Positions 1 to 8,643 of a DNA stretch of 64,000 nt are shown here, piece after piece; position 1 is the stretch's first letter, and every line of letters starts with the position of its first letter. The stretch comes from Ralstonia sp. RRA (GTDB taxonomy: Bacteria > Pseudomonadota > Gammaproteobacteria > Burkholderiales > Burkholderiaceae), in assembly GCF_037023145.1 (NCBI RefSeq), contig NZ_CP146092.1:930001-994000 (forward strand), written 5' to 3'. A program made the position numbers and the translations under genes. The notes below the pieces were generated by a model. The model was not told where the DNA came from. It worked only from the letters and a program-made list of their open reading frames with translations, and made no database searches.

Positions 1-1314
1 GTCAGCCGCGTGTCCACCGACAAGGACGTCGGCCAGCAACTGTCGAGCGAGCTGTTTGCCATGCCGATGGTGCTGATGACCACCGCCGGTGTGATCGGCC
101 TGCTGGGCCTGGTGCCGGGCATGCCGCATATCCCGTTCATCCTGTTTGGCGGCGGCCTGGGTTATCTGGGCTGGTACCTCAAGAAGAAGCGCGAGATTCC
201 CGAAGTCGAGCCCGTGCTGCAGGCCATTGCCCCGGTCGATACGCCGGAAGCGAGCTGGGACGACGTGTCGTGGGTCGACGTGCTGGGCCTGGAGATCGGC
301 TACCGCCTGATCCCGCTGGTGGACAAGAGCCAGGACGGCGAGCTGCTGCGCCGCATCAAGGGCATCCGCAAGAAATTCACGCAGGACATGGGCTTCCTGG
401 CACCGGTTGTGCACATTCGCGACAACCTGGAGCTGGGTCCGTCGTCGTACCGCATCACGCTCAAGGGCGTGGAGATTGGCCACGGCGAAGTGCAGCAGGG
501 CAAGTTCCTGGCCATCAACCCGGGCGGTCAGGACGGGCATGGCGAACGCCTGGGCACGCAACTGCCGGGCACCCCCACCGTGGACCCGACCTTCGGCCTG
601 CCGGCCATGTGGATCACCGCCGATGTGCGCGATCGCGCGCAGGCCGAGGGTTATACCGTGGTCGACTGCAGCACGGTCATCGCCACGCACGTCAATCAGT
701 TGATTTACACCCATAGCACCGAGCTTCTCGGCCGTTTGGAAGTGCAGCAGTTGCTCGATCATTTGGCCAAGGAAGCACCGAAGCTGGTCGAAGACGTTTG
801 CCCGAAGCTGTTGCCCGTCGCGACCGTGCAGAAGGTGCTGCAGAACCTGCTGGACGAAGGCCTGCACATCCGCGACATCCGCACCATCGTCGAGACGCTG
901 GCGGAGCACGGAGGCAAGACGCAAGACCCCGCCGAACTCACCGCCGCCGTGCGGATCGCGCTGGGTCGGGCAATCGCCCAGCACCTGTTTCCGACCAAGA
1001 ACGAAATGCAGGTCGTCACGCTCGACCCGAATCTGGAGAACATCTTGCTGCAAAGCATCGTTGGCGCGCATGGCGGAAACGCCGGTCCGATCGAACCGCA
1101 ACTGGCTGACTCGCTCATGCAAGCGGCTGCGGATTCGTCGCGCCAATACGAACAGATGGGCCAGACGGGCGTCCTGCTCGTACCGCCCGCGCTGCGTCCC
1201 ATGCTGGCCCGCTTGTTCAAGCGTGCCGCACCCAGCCTGCGCGTGCTGTCACACGCTGAAATTCCAGATCACCGAACGATTAAGGTTGTCGCCATGCTTG
1301 GAGGCCGCGCATGA
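1..1314 (+). CDS. flhA: Flagellar biosynthesis protein FlhA, C-terminal part (5' end outside window)
   Basis: FlhA is the inner-membrane export-gate protein of the flagellar type III secretion apparatus; its cytoplasmic domain docks chaperone-substrate complexes. The frame is open from base 1 and 437 residues are visible, so the N-terminal membrane helices lie upstream. The visible part starts with the last two membrane segments (around residues 20-60, rich in Gly, Met, Leu and Pro), then a charged KKKRE stop-transfer, then the large cytoplasmic domain. It ends by overlapping flhF by 4 bases (ATGA), so the two are translationally coupled in a flagellar operon. Sequence and neighbours (flhF, flhG, fliA) make the call firm. 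Confidence 0.95.
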   Translation, partial: VSRVSTDKDVGQQLSSELFAMPMVLMTTAGVIGLLGLVPGMPHIPFILFGGGLGYLGWYLKKKREIPEVEPVLQAIAPVDTPEASWDDVSWVDVLGLEIGYRLIPLVDKSQDGELLRRIKGIRKKFTQDMGFLAPVVHIRDNLELGPSSYRITLKGVEIGHGEVQQGKFLAINPGGQDGHGERLGTQLPGTPTVDPTFGLPAMWITADVRDRAQAEGYTVVDCSTVIATHVNQLIYTHSTELLGRLEVQQLLDHLAKEAPKLVEDVCPKLLPVATVQKVLQNLLDEGLHIRDIRTIVETLAEHGGKTQDPAELTAAVRIALGRAIAQHLFPTKNEMQVVTLDPNLENILLQSIVGAHGGNAGPIEPQLADSLMQAAADSSRQYEQMGQTGVLLVPPALRPMLARLFKRAAPSLRVLSHAEIPDHRTIKVVAMLGGRA

Positions 1315-3167
1315 AAATGCATCGATTCACCGGACTGACGTCGCGCGACGTGTTGCGTAAAGTGCGCGACCAGTTGGGCGACGACGCGCTGATCCTCTCG
1401 AACCGCGCCGTGCCGGGCGGCATCGAGGTCATCGCCGCCTCCGATACGCACCTGGATGCGCTGGTCGATACGCACTCGACCGCACCGAAGGCCGCACAAC
1501 GCCGCCCGAGCATGCCGGCCCCGATTCCGGAGCCCGCACCGGTGGCTGAGGTTGCCGCCCAGGCGCCTGCCGAGCCGCAAGTGCAAGCCGTGGCCCAGGC
1601 CGACACGTCGGCCACACCGAATGCACTGGCCCGTCTGCGCAACCGCTTTACCGCCGCGCGCCGCGCTGCCGTGCAAGCCCCTGTGCAAGAAGACGCGCTG
1701 GCTGAGCCGGCCGCTGGCCGCAAGCTGCAAGCCCGCGTGGATGACGACGTGGAGCTCGGCGCATCGGAAACGCTGCTGGGTGTGGACCCGCTGGTGGCCT
1801 CCACCCGCATGCTGGCAGGCCTGTCGCTGGATCGCGCCAACGAAGATGCCGCCCAGACGCTGGCCAGCACGGCCCAGTTCATCGCCCGCCGCACCGTGGT
1901 GCCGGAAGACGAGCCGGTCGAACAGATCCAGCGCCCGGCCGCCCGCCGCGAGCCGCTGCGCACGCAAGAAGACCAGCCGACCACGCTGCGCTCGTTTGCC
2001 GAGCGCGTGGAAGCCCAGGCACGCGCTACGCGCGCCGCCGAGCAGCAGATGGCTCGCCCGCAACCGCAAGTTGAGACTGCCAAGCCGGCCGACATCTTCG
2101 TCCGCATGGAGGATTCGATGGCCAAACCTGACGCCCCGCGCGAAGACGTGAGCCTGCAGCACTCGGCCATCAAGGCCGACATCAAGGCGGAAACCGATGC
2201 CATGACCCGCCGCATGGTCAGCGAGATCGACGTGCTCAAGAGCACGTTGACCGACGCCATGTCGAGCCTGGCCTCGCTGGGCGTGAAGCTGGGCGATCCG
2301 GTGCGCACGCGCCTGTTCCAGACCATGCTGAACGCCGGTTTCTCGGCGCAGCTCACGCGCTACGTGCTGGAGAACATGCCGCAGCACGACACGTATGAAG
2401 GTGCGCTGGACTTCGTGCAGCGCGCCATTGAAAAGAACCTGACCACCGTGTCGGACGAAAACAGCCTGCTCGACCAGGGCGGCGTGTTTGCGCTGATGGG
2501 TCCGACCGGCGTGGGCAAGACCACCACCACCGCCAAGCTGGCTGCGCGCTTCGTGCTGCGCCATGGCGCATCGCGCGTGGCACTGCTCTCGACCGACAGC
2601 TACCGGATCGGCGGCCACGAACAACTGCGCATCTACGGCAAGATCCTGGGCGTCTCGGTGCATGCCGTGAAAGACGCGCAAGACCTGAGCCTGGCGCTCA
2701 ACGATCTGCGTGAAAAGCACGTTGTGCTGATCGACACCATTGGCATGAGCCAGCGTGATCGCGCCGTGTCCGAACAGATGGCGATGCTGCATGCCGTGGG
2801 CCCGTCGATCAAGCGCCTGCTGCTGCTGAACGCTGCAAGCAACGGCAAGACGCTTGACGAAGTGGTGAGCGCCTACCGCGATGCCAACCTGGCCGGCTGC
2901 ATCCTGACCAAGATCGACGAGGCCGCCTCGGTGGGCCACGCCATGGACGTGATGATCCGCCGCCGCCTGCCGCTGCACTACGTGTCGTACGGCCAGCGTG
3001 TGCCGGAGGACATTGCAGTACCGAACAAGAAGCTGCTGATCCACCGCAGTTTCCGTGCAAGTGCCGAGCAATCGTCGTTCGCGCTGGATTCAGATGAATC
3101 GCTGCTGGTGGCGCAAGGCGCCGCACGCAGCCGCGAACCGGGCCTGGCCGCTTTCGATTTCGCATAA
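1311..3167 (+). CDS. flhF: Flagellar SRP-type GTPase FlhF
   Basis: FlhF is a signal-recognition-particle family GTPase that sets the position and number of polar flagella. The protein has 618 residues, well above the roughly 400-450 usual for the family. The short N-terminal domain (start MKMHRFTG) is followed by a long Ala/Pro/Gln/Glu-rich B region (about residues 60-300), then the NG GTPase domain. The P-loop GPTGVGKTTT lies near residue 396, and later G motifs include LLSTDSYRIGG, VLIDTIGMSQRD and LTKIDEA. The start overlaps the flhA stop; the next gene follows after 15 bases with a GAGAGGGG ribosome site. The extra length is all in the low-complexity B region. Confidence 0.95.
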   Translation: MKMHRFTGLTSRDVLRKVRDQLGDDALILSNRAVPGGIEVIAASDTHLDALVDTHSTAPKAAQRRPSMPAPIPEPAPVAEVAAQAPAEPQVQAVAQADTSATPNALARLRNRFTAARRAAVQAPVQEDALAEPAAGRKLQARVDDDVELGASETLLGVDPLVASTRMLAGLSLDRANEDAAQTLASTAQFIARRTVVPEDEPVEQIQRPAARREPLRTQEDQPTTLRSFAERVEAQARATRAAEQQMARPQPQVETAKPADIFVRMEDSMAKPDAPREDVSLQHSAIKADIKAETDAMTRRMVSEIDVLKSTLTDAMSSLASLGVKLGDPVRTRLFQTMLNAGFSAQLTRYVLENMPQHDTYEGALDFVQRAIEKNLTTVSDENSLLDQGGVFALMGPTGVGKTTTTAKLAARFVLRHGASRVALLSTDSYRIGGHEQLRIYGKILGVSVHAVKDAQDLSLALNDLREKHVVLIDTIGMSQRDRAVSEQMAMLHAVGPSIKRLLLLNAASNGKTLDEVVSAYRDANLAGCILTKIDEAASVGHAMDVMIRRRLPLHYVSYGQRVPEDIAVPNKKLLIHRSFRASAEQSSFALDSDESLLVAQGAARSREPGLAAFDFA

Positions 3168-3182
3168 AAGAGAGGGGCGACC

Positions 3183-3953
3183 ATGACGACCCCATTCGCC
3201 AAGGACCAGGCCGCCGGGCTGCGCCGCATGCTCGGCCAGGTGGCAAGCCGCCGCGTGCTGGTGATCGGTGCAGAGGAGCAGATTGACGACTTTGTCGACA
3301 ACCTGCGCATTGCGTTGTCGGCCATGGGTCGCGACGCTGCCGTGGTGAGCGCGCAAACCATGCTGGCGGTGGCCGGCATGCTTGAGCAGCACGACGACAG
3401 CGCCGACGTCACCCTGGTGGCGGCGCATTTCGGCTCCCGTGCGCTGGGCACGGTGGCCGAAGCCTGCGACGACGTGCTGCTGGTCTTCTCCGATGGCCCG
3501 GAAGGGATCAAGAGCGCGTACACGCTGCTCAAGAAGACCGCGGGGCTGCAAGGTGGCGCGGGTATCCGCACGGTGGTCTGTGGTGCGCATTCGGTCGACT
3601 CCGCCGTGCGCGTGTTCGGCAACCTGGCCAACACGGTGGGGCAGTACTTGAACACCCGTATCGACTTTGCCGGTTATCTGCCGGAAGACCGGCACGTAGA
3701 ACTGGCGCTCTCGCTCGGCAAGCCCGTGGCGAGCGCGTTTCCCGCATCGCCTTCGGCCATGGCCTTCCGCCAGCTTGCCGAAGAGATGCTGAGCTGGGCC
3801 AGCGCCGAGGCCCAAGCCGCTGACGACAATGAGCCGTCGCGGGTGATGGTATCGGCGCAGGAATCGACTCAGACAGCGGCACATGAGTCGGCACAAACAA
3901 CGTCGATCCTGACGCCCCGCGCGACCGCGCGCGCGGCCGAGATGGTTTATTGA
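3183..3953 (+). CDS. flhG: FlhG/FleN-like MinD-family protein lacking the P-loop
   Basis: The position between flhF and fliA and the overall MinD-like fold pattern identify this 256-residue protein as the FlhG (FleN, YlxH) homologue, which normally partners FlhF to limit flagellar number through ATP-driven dimerisation. The deviant Walker A expected near the N-terminus (KGGxGKT) is absent: the segment after the first strand reads VLVIGAEEQIDDF. The later region (FGSRALGTVAEACDDVLLVF, then GIKSAYTLLKK) matches the Switch II and following helix of MinD proteins, but without the DxG signature. It is therefore probably unable to bind ATP and may act as a scaffold. The stop TGA lies 8 bases before the fliA ATG. 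Confidence 0.75.
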   Translation: MTTPFAKDQAAGLRRMLGQVASRRVLVIGAEEQIDDFVDNLRIALSAMGRDAAVVSAQTMLAVAGMLEQHDDSADVTLVAAHFGSRALGTVAEACDDVLLVFSDGPEGIKSAYTLLKKTAGLQGGAGIRTVVCGAHSVDSAVRVFGNLANTVGQYLNTRIDFAGYLPEDRHVELALSLGKPVASAFPASPSAMAFRQLAEEMLSWASAEAQAADDNEPSRVMVSAQESTQTAAHESAQTTSILTPRATARAAEMVY

Positions 3954-3961
3954 GGCGCACC

Positions 3962-4723
3962 ATGAACGAAGCGCCAAAGGCAGGCATGGATATGTACACC
4001 GCAACCGGTCGCAAGACCAAGTCCGACGAGATGGCGACGTATGCACCGCTGGTGCGCCGCATTGCCAACCAGATGATGGTGAAGCTGCCGGCCAGCGTCG
4101 AACTCGACGATCTGATCCAGGCCGGCATGATGGGCTTGCTCGATGCGCTGTCGCGCTATGAAGAAACGCAGGGCGTGCAGTTTGAGTTCTACGCTGCCCA
4201 GCGTATTCGCGGCGCGATCCTGGACGAGCTGCGCGGCTCCGACTGGCTGCCGCGCGGCCTGCGCCGCAATGCCCGCACGATCGAGCAGGCGATCCAGAAG
4301 CTGCAGCAGCAGAAGGGCCGCGCGCCCACCGAAACGGAGATTGCTGCCGCGCTGAACATGTCGCTGGCCGACTACCAGAAGCAACTGGTCGACCTGCAAG
4401 GCAGCCAGCTGCTGTACTACGAAGATTTCGACCGCGAAGACGCCGACGCCTTCATCGAGAACCGCGCCGCCGAGAACGATTCCACGCCGCTGGACCAGTT
4501 GCTGGACCACGACCTGCGCGAGTCGGTGGTGGCCGCCATCGAAGGCCTGCCCGAGCGTGAGAAGCTGATGATGAGCCTCTACTACGAGCAGGACTTGAAC
4601 CTGCGTGAGATCGGCGCCGTGATGGGCGTGTCGGAATCGCGCGTGTGCCAGATCCACAGCCAGGCCATCGCACGCATCCGTGCCCGTCTGCGTGACCGTG
4701 CATGGCTGCCGACGCCGACCTGA
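3962..4723 (+). CDS. fliA: RNA polymerase sigma-28 factor FliA
   Basis: Sigma-28 directs transcription of late flagellar and chemotaxis genes. The 253-residue protein has region 2 (YAPLVRRIANQM, then DLIQAGMMGLLDALSRYE and FEFYAAQRIRGAILDELR), region 3 (LPRGLRRNARTIEQAI) and region 4 with the helix-turn-helix NLREIGAVMGVSESRVCQIHSQA. I chose the ATG at 3962 because GAGG lies 6 bases upstream; an in-frame TTG at 3950 and ATG at 3986 are alternatives. It is the last gene of the flagellar run and is followed by a strong terminator. Confidence 0.95.
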   Translation: MNEAPKAGMDMYTATGRKTKSDEMATYAPLVRRIANQMMVKLPASVELDDLIQAGMMGLLDALSRYEETQGVQFEFYAAQRIRGAILDELRGSDWLPRGLRRNARTIEQAIQKLQQQKGRAPTETEIAAALNMSLADYQKQLVDLQGSQLLYYEDFDREDADAFIENRAAENDSTPLDQLLDHDLRESVVAAIEGLPEREKLMMSLYYEQDLNLREIGAVMGVSESRVCQIHSQAIARIRARLRDRAWLPTPT

Positions 4724-4758
4724 TGCCGGCTTAGTCTCTAGCGTTACCTGCCAGATTT

Positions 4759-5841
4759 TTACTGCGCGGCCAGCGAGTCATCTCGCGGCCGCGCTTTTTC
4801 TTTGGGCAACGCGGTGACAAGGCGTTGGGCCGCTGCGTCCCATACGCGCGTCTCGCCATGCTTGAAGAGGGCGAAGCGTTCTGCGGGCACGTCGGCAACC
4901 TTCAATGCGTGGGCCAGATCGGCGATGGGCTGGTCCAGCGGTTCGTCCGTCAGCGCGAACGTGCCCCAGTGGATGCCCACCGCCTGGCGCGCGCCGATGT
5001 CCTGCATGACCTGCACCGCCTCGGTCGGGTCGATGTGCTGGGCCTTCATGAACCAGCGCGGCTCGTAGGCGCCCACGGCAATGGCGGCCACATCAAAGTG
5101 GCTGAAGCGCGTGCCAATGTCGCGCGTGTCCTGCGAATACCCTAGGTCGCCCGAGAACCAGAAGCGCAGGCGCGGATGCAGCAATGCCCAACTGCCCCAT
5201 AGCGTCTGGTTGCGGTCGTACAGGCCGCGAGCGGACCAATGCTGCACGGCGCAGAAGTGCGCGGTGAAGGGGCCGAATTGCGCTTCGTCGTCCCAGTCGA
5301 AGGCGCGCACGTTGGGGTTGTCACCTGATAGGCGCGTGCCGCGCACGTTGCGCGCAAACCAGTGGTCGATGCCCAGCGGCACGAAAAACATGGGTGCTCC
5401 GCCCGGCTGGCGCATCAGCGCACGCACGCTGGCTTTGTCCAGATGGTCGTAGTGGTTGTGCGAGATCAGCACCAGGTCGATATGCGGCAACTGCGTGAGC
5501 GACAGGCCCGGCGGCTGGTGGCGGCGCGGGCCGGCAAACGGCAGCGGCGAGGCGCGCTTGGAGAACACCGGGTCTGTCAGCACGTTGAGCCCATCAATCT
5601 GCAGCAGCAGTGTCTCGTGGCCGATCCAGGTGAGTTGCGGCACGTCGGGCGGCTGGTGTACCCCGCTCAGGTTGGGGGCAATGCAGGAGAGGTCCAGCGT
5701 GGGCGGCTTGGGGAGCCCGGCCTTGCGGCGCTCACGTTGCCATTTCCAGAAATCGCCGCCGGGGCGCGGATGGGGGTAGCGGTTGCGGAAGCCGTCCGGC
5801 GTGTGGTGAGGCTTGGCCGGATCGTAGTGAGGGTTCTTCAT
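4759..5841 (-). CDS. MBL-fold metal-dependent hydrolase (RomA / NAPE-PLD-like)
   Basis: A 360-residue metallo-beta-lactamase-fold protein. The metal site HNHYDHLD lies at about residues 128-135, followed by FSGDLGY and a late IHWGTF histidine, the layout of the NAPE-PLD/RomA group of lipid or lactone hydrolases. The N-terminal segment rich in Pro, His and Arg (TPDGFRNRYPHPRP) is typical of this group. No signal peptide is seen, so it is probably cytoplasmic or peripheral. The gene is convergent with fliA, and the fliA terminator hairpin lies inside its last codons. The substrate cannot be read from sequence. Confidence 0.8.
   Translation of the reverse strand: MKNPHYDPAKPHHTPDGFRNRYPHPRPGGDFWKWQRERRKAGLPKPPTLDLSCIAPNLSGVHQPPDVPQLTWIGHETLLLQIDGLNVLTDPVFSKRASPLPFAGPRRHQPPGLSLTQLPHIDLVLISHNHYDHLDKASVRALMRQPGGAPMFFVPLGIDHWFARNVRGTRLSGDNPNVRAFDWDDEAQFGPFTAHFCAVQHWSARGLYDRNQTLWGSWALLHPRLRFWFSGDLGYSQDTRDIGTRFSHFDVAAIAVGAYEPRWFMKAQHIDPTEAVQVMQDIGARQAVGIHWGTFALTDEPLDQPIADLAHALKVADVPAERFALFKHGETRVWDAAAQRLVTALPKEKARPRDDSLAAQ
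4764..4799 (+). terminator. Rho-independent terminator of the flagellar operon
   Basis: GCGCGGCC (4764-4771) pairs with GGCCGCGC (4787-4794), and the inner arms GCGAG/CTCGC continue the stem around a TCAT loop with a single bulged A at 4772. TTTTT follows on the + strand. It sits 40 bases after the fliA stop and inside the 3' end of the convergent hydrolase gene. Confidence 0.85.
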
Positions 5842-5887
5842 GGCATCGCTGGGGATGGACGAGTCCCGCAGTTGAGGGAACCCGCTT

Positions 5888-5907
5888 GAATATCAAGGAA
5901 TATCAAG
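5888..5907. repeat. Perfect tandem 10-bp direct repeat
   Basis: GAATATCAAG occurs twice, head to tail, in the 270-base gap (5842-6111) between the divergent hydrolase gene and the next ORF. The 10-base period equals one helical turn, as for side-by-side protein binding. No other gene or clear promoter was seen in this gap. Confidence 0.5.
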
Positions 5908-6111
5908 TTGTGTTGTTTCTTGAACTTTGGGTAAGCCACTGCCTAGGCTGAATCCGCCTCGCTGAGGCGCGCTGCGCAGCACATTCCGCTACGGGGTCGC
6001 GGCAGTTAAACCTTCCTCAAGGACCACAATGGATTCATCTCATCACTTGGCTGGGCAAACCGACGTTACGGATGCGCACGATGCGCATAAAAAAAGGGGA
6101 CCGCCAACAAT

Positions 6112-6891
6112 TTGACAGGTTGTCAGGAACCAGCGGCGAGCGGACAGATTGTTCTGCTGCCCGACGCCCGGGTTGCCACGTTTTCCACAGAATCACTGCC
6201 TGCCTATCGTAGTGCGCCGCCCCGCTTCATGCTGGGCAACGGGGCGCGGCAGGTCAGCGGTAGCGCTGCTCGGCTGGCGCAACTGCCTTCGGGTGCCATC
6301 GTCGGCATCAACGATTACCAGCTGATTGGCGACACCGCCGAGCTGGCCGATCTCCATCACCACCGCGGTTACATGCACGGGCGCTGGACGCGCGGCACCG
6401 TGCGCATGGGCGCGCAAACCTTAGCGGTTGGCGGCGGCGCGGGGGACTACCACTACGCCGTGATCGATCAGGCCGACTTGACCTTGCGCCAGCAAACCAT
6501 GCTCGGCTGCCGCGGCTTGTTCACGACACCCACCGTGGTTGGCGGGTGCGGGCCCGTAGGCAGCGTGAGCGGCACGCTGGACATGGTCTGGCAGGACGGC
6601 ACCCTGCGACTGATCGGCCGCCTGGAAGTGCAAGCCAACGGGCAGTGCGCGACGCTGCTGATCCGGCACTACCACCCCGATATTGGCGCCACCTGCCACG
6701 GTGGCAGCCCGTTTGGGCGCAGCACCTACGATCTCACGCCCGTGGTGGCCGACAACGGCATGCTGCGATGCGTCATCCTGTACCGCCAGCGATTCGACTC
6801 CGGCGTGACCTACCAGGGTGTGGCGATGTTCGAAGCACACTCGCATTTAAGAACGCAAAATATGTACACAAAAGACGGTAGCAATTGTTGA
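6112..6891 (+). CDS. Conserved-looking hypothetical protein, 5' end uncertain or damaged
   Basis: Not recognised. The 259-codon frame opens with TTG at 6112 and no ribosome site is apparent. The first residues read MTGCQEPAA, and with the preceding in-frame codons give N-L-T-G-C, a good lipobox, but an in-frame TAA at 6088 leaves no room for a signal peptide. The body is Gly-rich, with several Cys residues (LGCRG, VGGCGP, NGQCAT, IGATCHGG) that could form periplasmic disulfides. A short ORF starting at ATG 6029 runs through an A7 tract (6089-6095) in another frame, so a frameshifted leader is possible, although that leader is not hydrophobic. Codon use in the body looks genuine. Confidence 0.5.
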   Translation: MTGCQEPAASGQIVLLPDARVATFSTESLPAYRSAPPRFMLGNGARQVSGSAARLAQLPSGAIVGINDYQLIGDTAELADLHHHRGYMHGRWTRGTVRMGAQTLAVGGGAGDYHYAVIDQADLTLRQQTMLGCRGLFTTPTVVGGCGPVGSVSGTLDMVWQDGTLRLIGRLEVQANGQCATLLIRHYHPDIGATCHGGSPFGRSTYDLTPVVADNGMLRCVILYRQRFDSGVTYQGVAMFEAHSHLRTQNMYTKDGSNC

Positions 6892-6916
6892 CATAAGCCG
6901 GGGCGCGCTCCAAGAT
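6888..6916 (+). promoter_or_regulatory. Sigma-70-type promoter for the purine permease
   Basis: A consensus TTGACA (6888-6893) is followed after 17 bases by CAAGAT (6911-6916), a weak -10 match. It lies 124 bases upstream of the permease start codon and overlaps the stop codon of the preceding ORF. Confidence 0.45.
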
Positions 6917-7039
6917 GCCGGCAAATGTGCGACATCACGTCGCGCAAATGTCGGCAGACGGGGCCCGCGCCCGGTCCGCTCGATGCACACCAGGCACGCT
7001 CCCGGCACGTACACGGGAGTGGCCTCAGGAGACAAGACA

Positions 7040-8452
7040 ATGCGCCAATCCCCCGGCCTTCCCTCGCCGTCGTCCTCGACCTGCGTCGATCCTGTCAACG
7101 AACGCCTGCCGCTGCCGCGCCTGTTTGCACTCGGCCTGCAGCACCTGCTGGTGATGTATGCCGGTGCGATTGCGGTGCCGCTGATTGTCGGCAATGCGCT
7201 CGGCCTGTCGAAGAGCGATCTTTCGTATCTCGTCAATTGCGATTTGTTTGCGGCCGGTATCGGCACGCTCATCCAGTCGCTCGGCTTCCTGATCTTCGGG
7301 ATCCGGCTGCCGGTGATGATGGGGGTGACGTTTGCCGCCGTGGCACCGATGATCGCCATCGGTGTGGAGCCCGGCATGGGGTTGCCCGGCATCTTTGGGG
7401 CGTCCATCGTTTCGGGTGTGTTCGGCATTGCCATTGCGCCGCTGATGGGCCGGCTGCTGGGCCTGTTCCCGCGCGTGGTGACGGGCACGGTCATCATGTT
7501 GATCGGCTTTTCGCTGCTGAGTGTGGGCATCAACTGGGCCGCCGGTGGCCAGCAGATGATTCCGCAGGTGGTGGACGGTGTGAAACACATGGTGCCGAAC
7601 CCGGCCTTTGGCGACCCGTTCGGCCTGGCGATTGCCGCGCTGGTGCTGGTGACGATCCTGCTGCTGACCAAGTTCGGTAACGCGCTGCTGTGCAATATTG
7701 CTGTGCTGCTGGGCATCGTGGCGGGCACGCTGGTGGCCGCCGCGTTCGGCAAGGTGTCGCTGGCCGATGCAAGCGCCGCGCCGCTGATGACGCTGGTAAC
7801 GCCGTTCCACTTCGGCATGCCCAAGTTCGAGCTGTCGGCCATCATCTCGATGTGCATCGTGATCGTGATCACGCTGGTGGAATCGACCGGCATGTTTCTC
7901 GCGCTGTCGCACGTGGTGGGCAAGCCCATCTCGCGCAACGAGCTGACCAACGGCCTGCGCGCCGACGGTCTGGCGACGGTGGTGGCCGGTGTGTTCAACA
8001 CGTTCCCGCATACGTCGTTCTCGCAGAACATCGGGCTGGTGTCGATCACGGGTGTGCGCTCGCGCTACGTGGCGGCGGCGGGCGGTGTGCTGCTGATCGT
8101 GCTGGGGCTGTTTCCGAAGCTGTCGTACGTGGTGGCATCGGTGCCGCAGTACGTGCTGGGTGGCGCGGGGCTGGTGATGTTCGGCATGGTGGCCGCGGCC
8201 GGTATCCGCATGCTGGGCATGGTGGATTTCCAGAACCAGCGCCATAACCTGCTGATCATCGCCGTGTCGGTGGGCTTTGGCATGGTGCCGACGCTGGCGC
8301 CGACCTTCTTCCACCACTTTCCGGAATGGACGCACCCGATTACCCACAGCGGTATCGTCCTGGGCACGCTGGTGGCGGTGGTGCTCAACGCGTGGTTCAA
8401 CGGCATCCGTGGTTCGCATGAGGTGATGAGCGGCGCCGCTGCAGCGCACTGA
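7040..8452 (+). CDS. NCS2-family nucleobase:cation symporter (xanthine/urate type)
   Basis: A 470-residue, Gly/Leu/Val-rich polytopic inner-membrane protein with about 12-14 membrane segments. The family signature QNIGLVSITGV is present near residue 333, inside FNTFPHTSFSQN, as in proton-coupled xanthine and uric acid permeases of the NCS2/NAT family. The ATG at 7040 is preferred because AGGAGA lies 8 bases upstream; an ATG at 6983 has no ribosome site. Single gene, followed directly by a strong terminator. Exact substrate (xanthine, urate or uracil) is an inference. Confidence 0.85.
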   Translation: MRQSPGLPSPSSSTCVDPVNERLPLPRLFALGLQHLLVMYAGAIAVPLIVGNALGLSKSDLSYLVNCDLFAAGIGTLIQSLGFLIFGIRLPVMMGVTFAAVAPMIAIGVEPGMGLPGIFGASIVSGVFGIAIAPLMGRLLGLFPRVVTGTVIMLIGFSLLSVGINWAAGGQQMIPQVVDGVKHMVPNPAFGDPFGLAIAALVLVTILLLTKFGNALLCNIAVLLGIVAGTLVAAAFGKVSLADASAAPLMTLVTPFHFGMPKFELSAIISMCIVIVITLVESTGMFLALSHVVGKPISRNELTNGLRADGLATVVAGVFNTFPHTSFSQNIGLVSITGVRSRYVAAAGGVLLIVLGLFPKLSYVVASVPQYVLGGAGLVMFGMVAAAGIRMLGMVDFQNQRHNLLIIAVSVGFGMVPTLAPTFFHHFPEWTHPITHSGIVLGTLVAVVLNAWFNGIRGSHEVMSGAAAAH

Positions 8453-8474
8453 GTAACGCAACCCGCAACCATGC

Positions 8475-8503
8475 AACACCCCGCTTCAGGCGGGGTGTTT
8501 TGC
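8475..8503 (+). terminator. Rho-independent terminator after the permease gene
   Basis: AACACCCCGC (8475-8484) pairs perfectly with GCGGGGTGTT (8490-8499) around a 5-base loop, followed by TTTTG. It sits 22 bases after the permease stop. Confidence 0.85.
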
Positions 8504-8643
8504 TTTGGCGACACCAATCTGAGCGCAAGCGTTTGCTTATCGATTTCACAGTGCACGCTGCGCAGTTTCACGGTTCTGCAAATAAAGCGCCTTAGGTTGT
8601 GCCCAATCTTCGGAGGAGGAAGAGAAAAAGCGGGGAGGAAACC

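Noticed and set aside
1269..3071. Long minus-strand open frame (600 codons) opposite flhF
   Set aside because: His/Arg/Ala-rich translation typical of the antisense of GC-rich coding DNA; flhF on the other strand has clear GTPase motifs.
6029..6115. 28-codon ORF before the hypothetical gene as a signal peptide
   Set aside because: Its translation (MDSSHHLAGQ ...) is hydrophilic and cannot be a lipoprotein leader, even if joined by a frameshift in the A7 tract.
7025..8479. Long minus-strand open frame opposite the purine permease
   Set aside because: Low-complexity His/Arg/Gln composition; a shadow of the permease gene.
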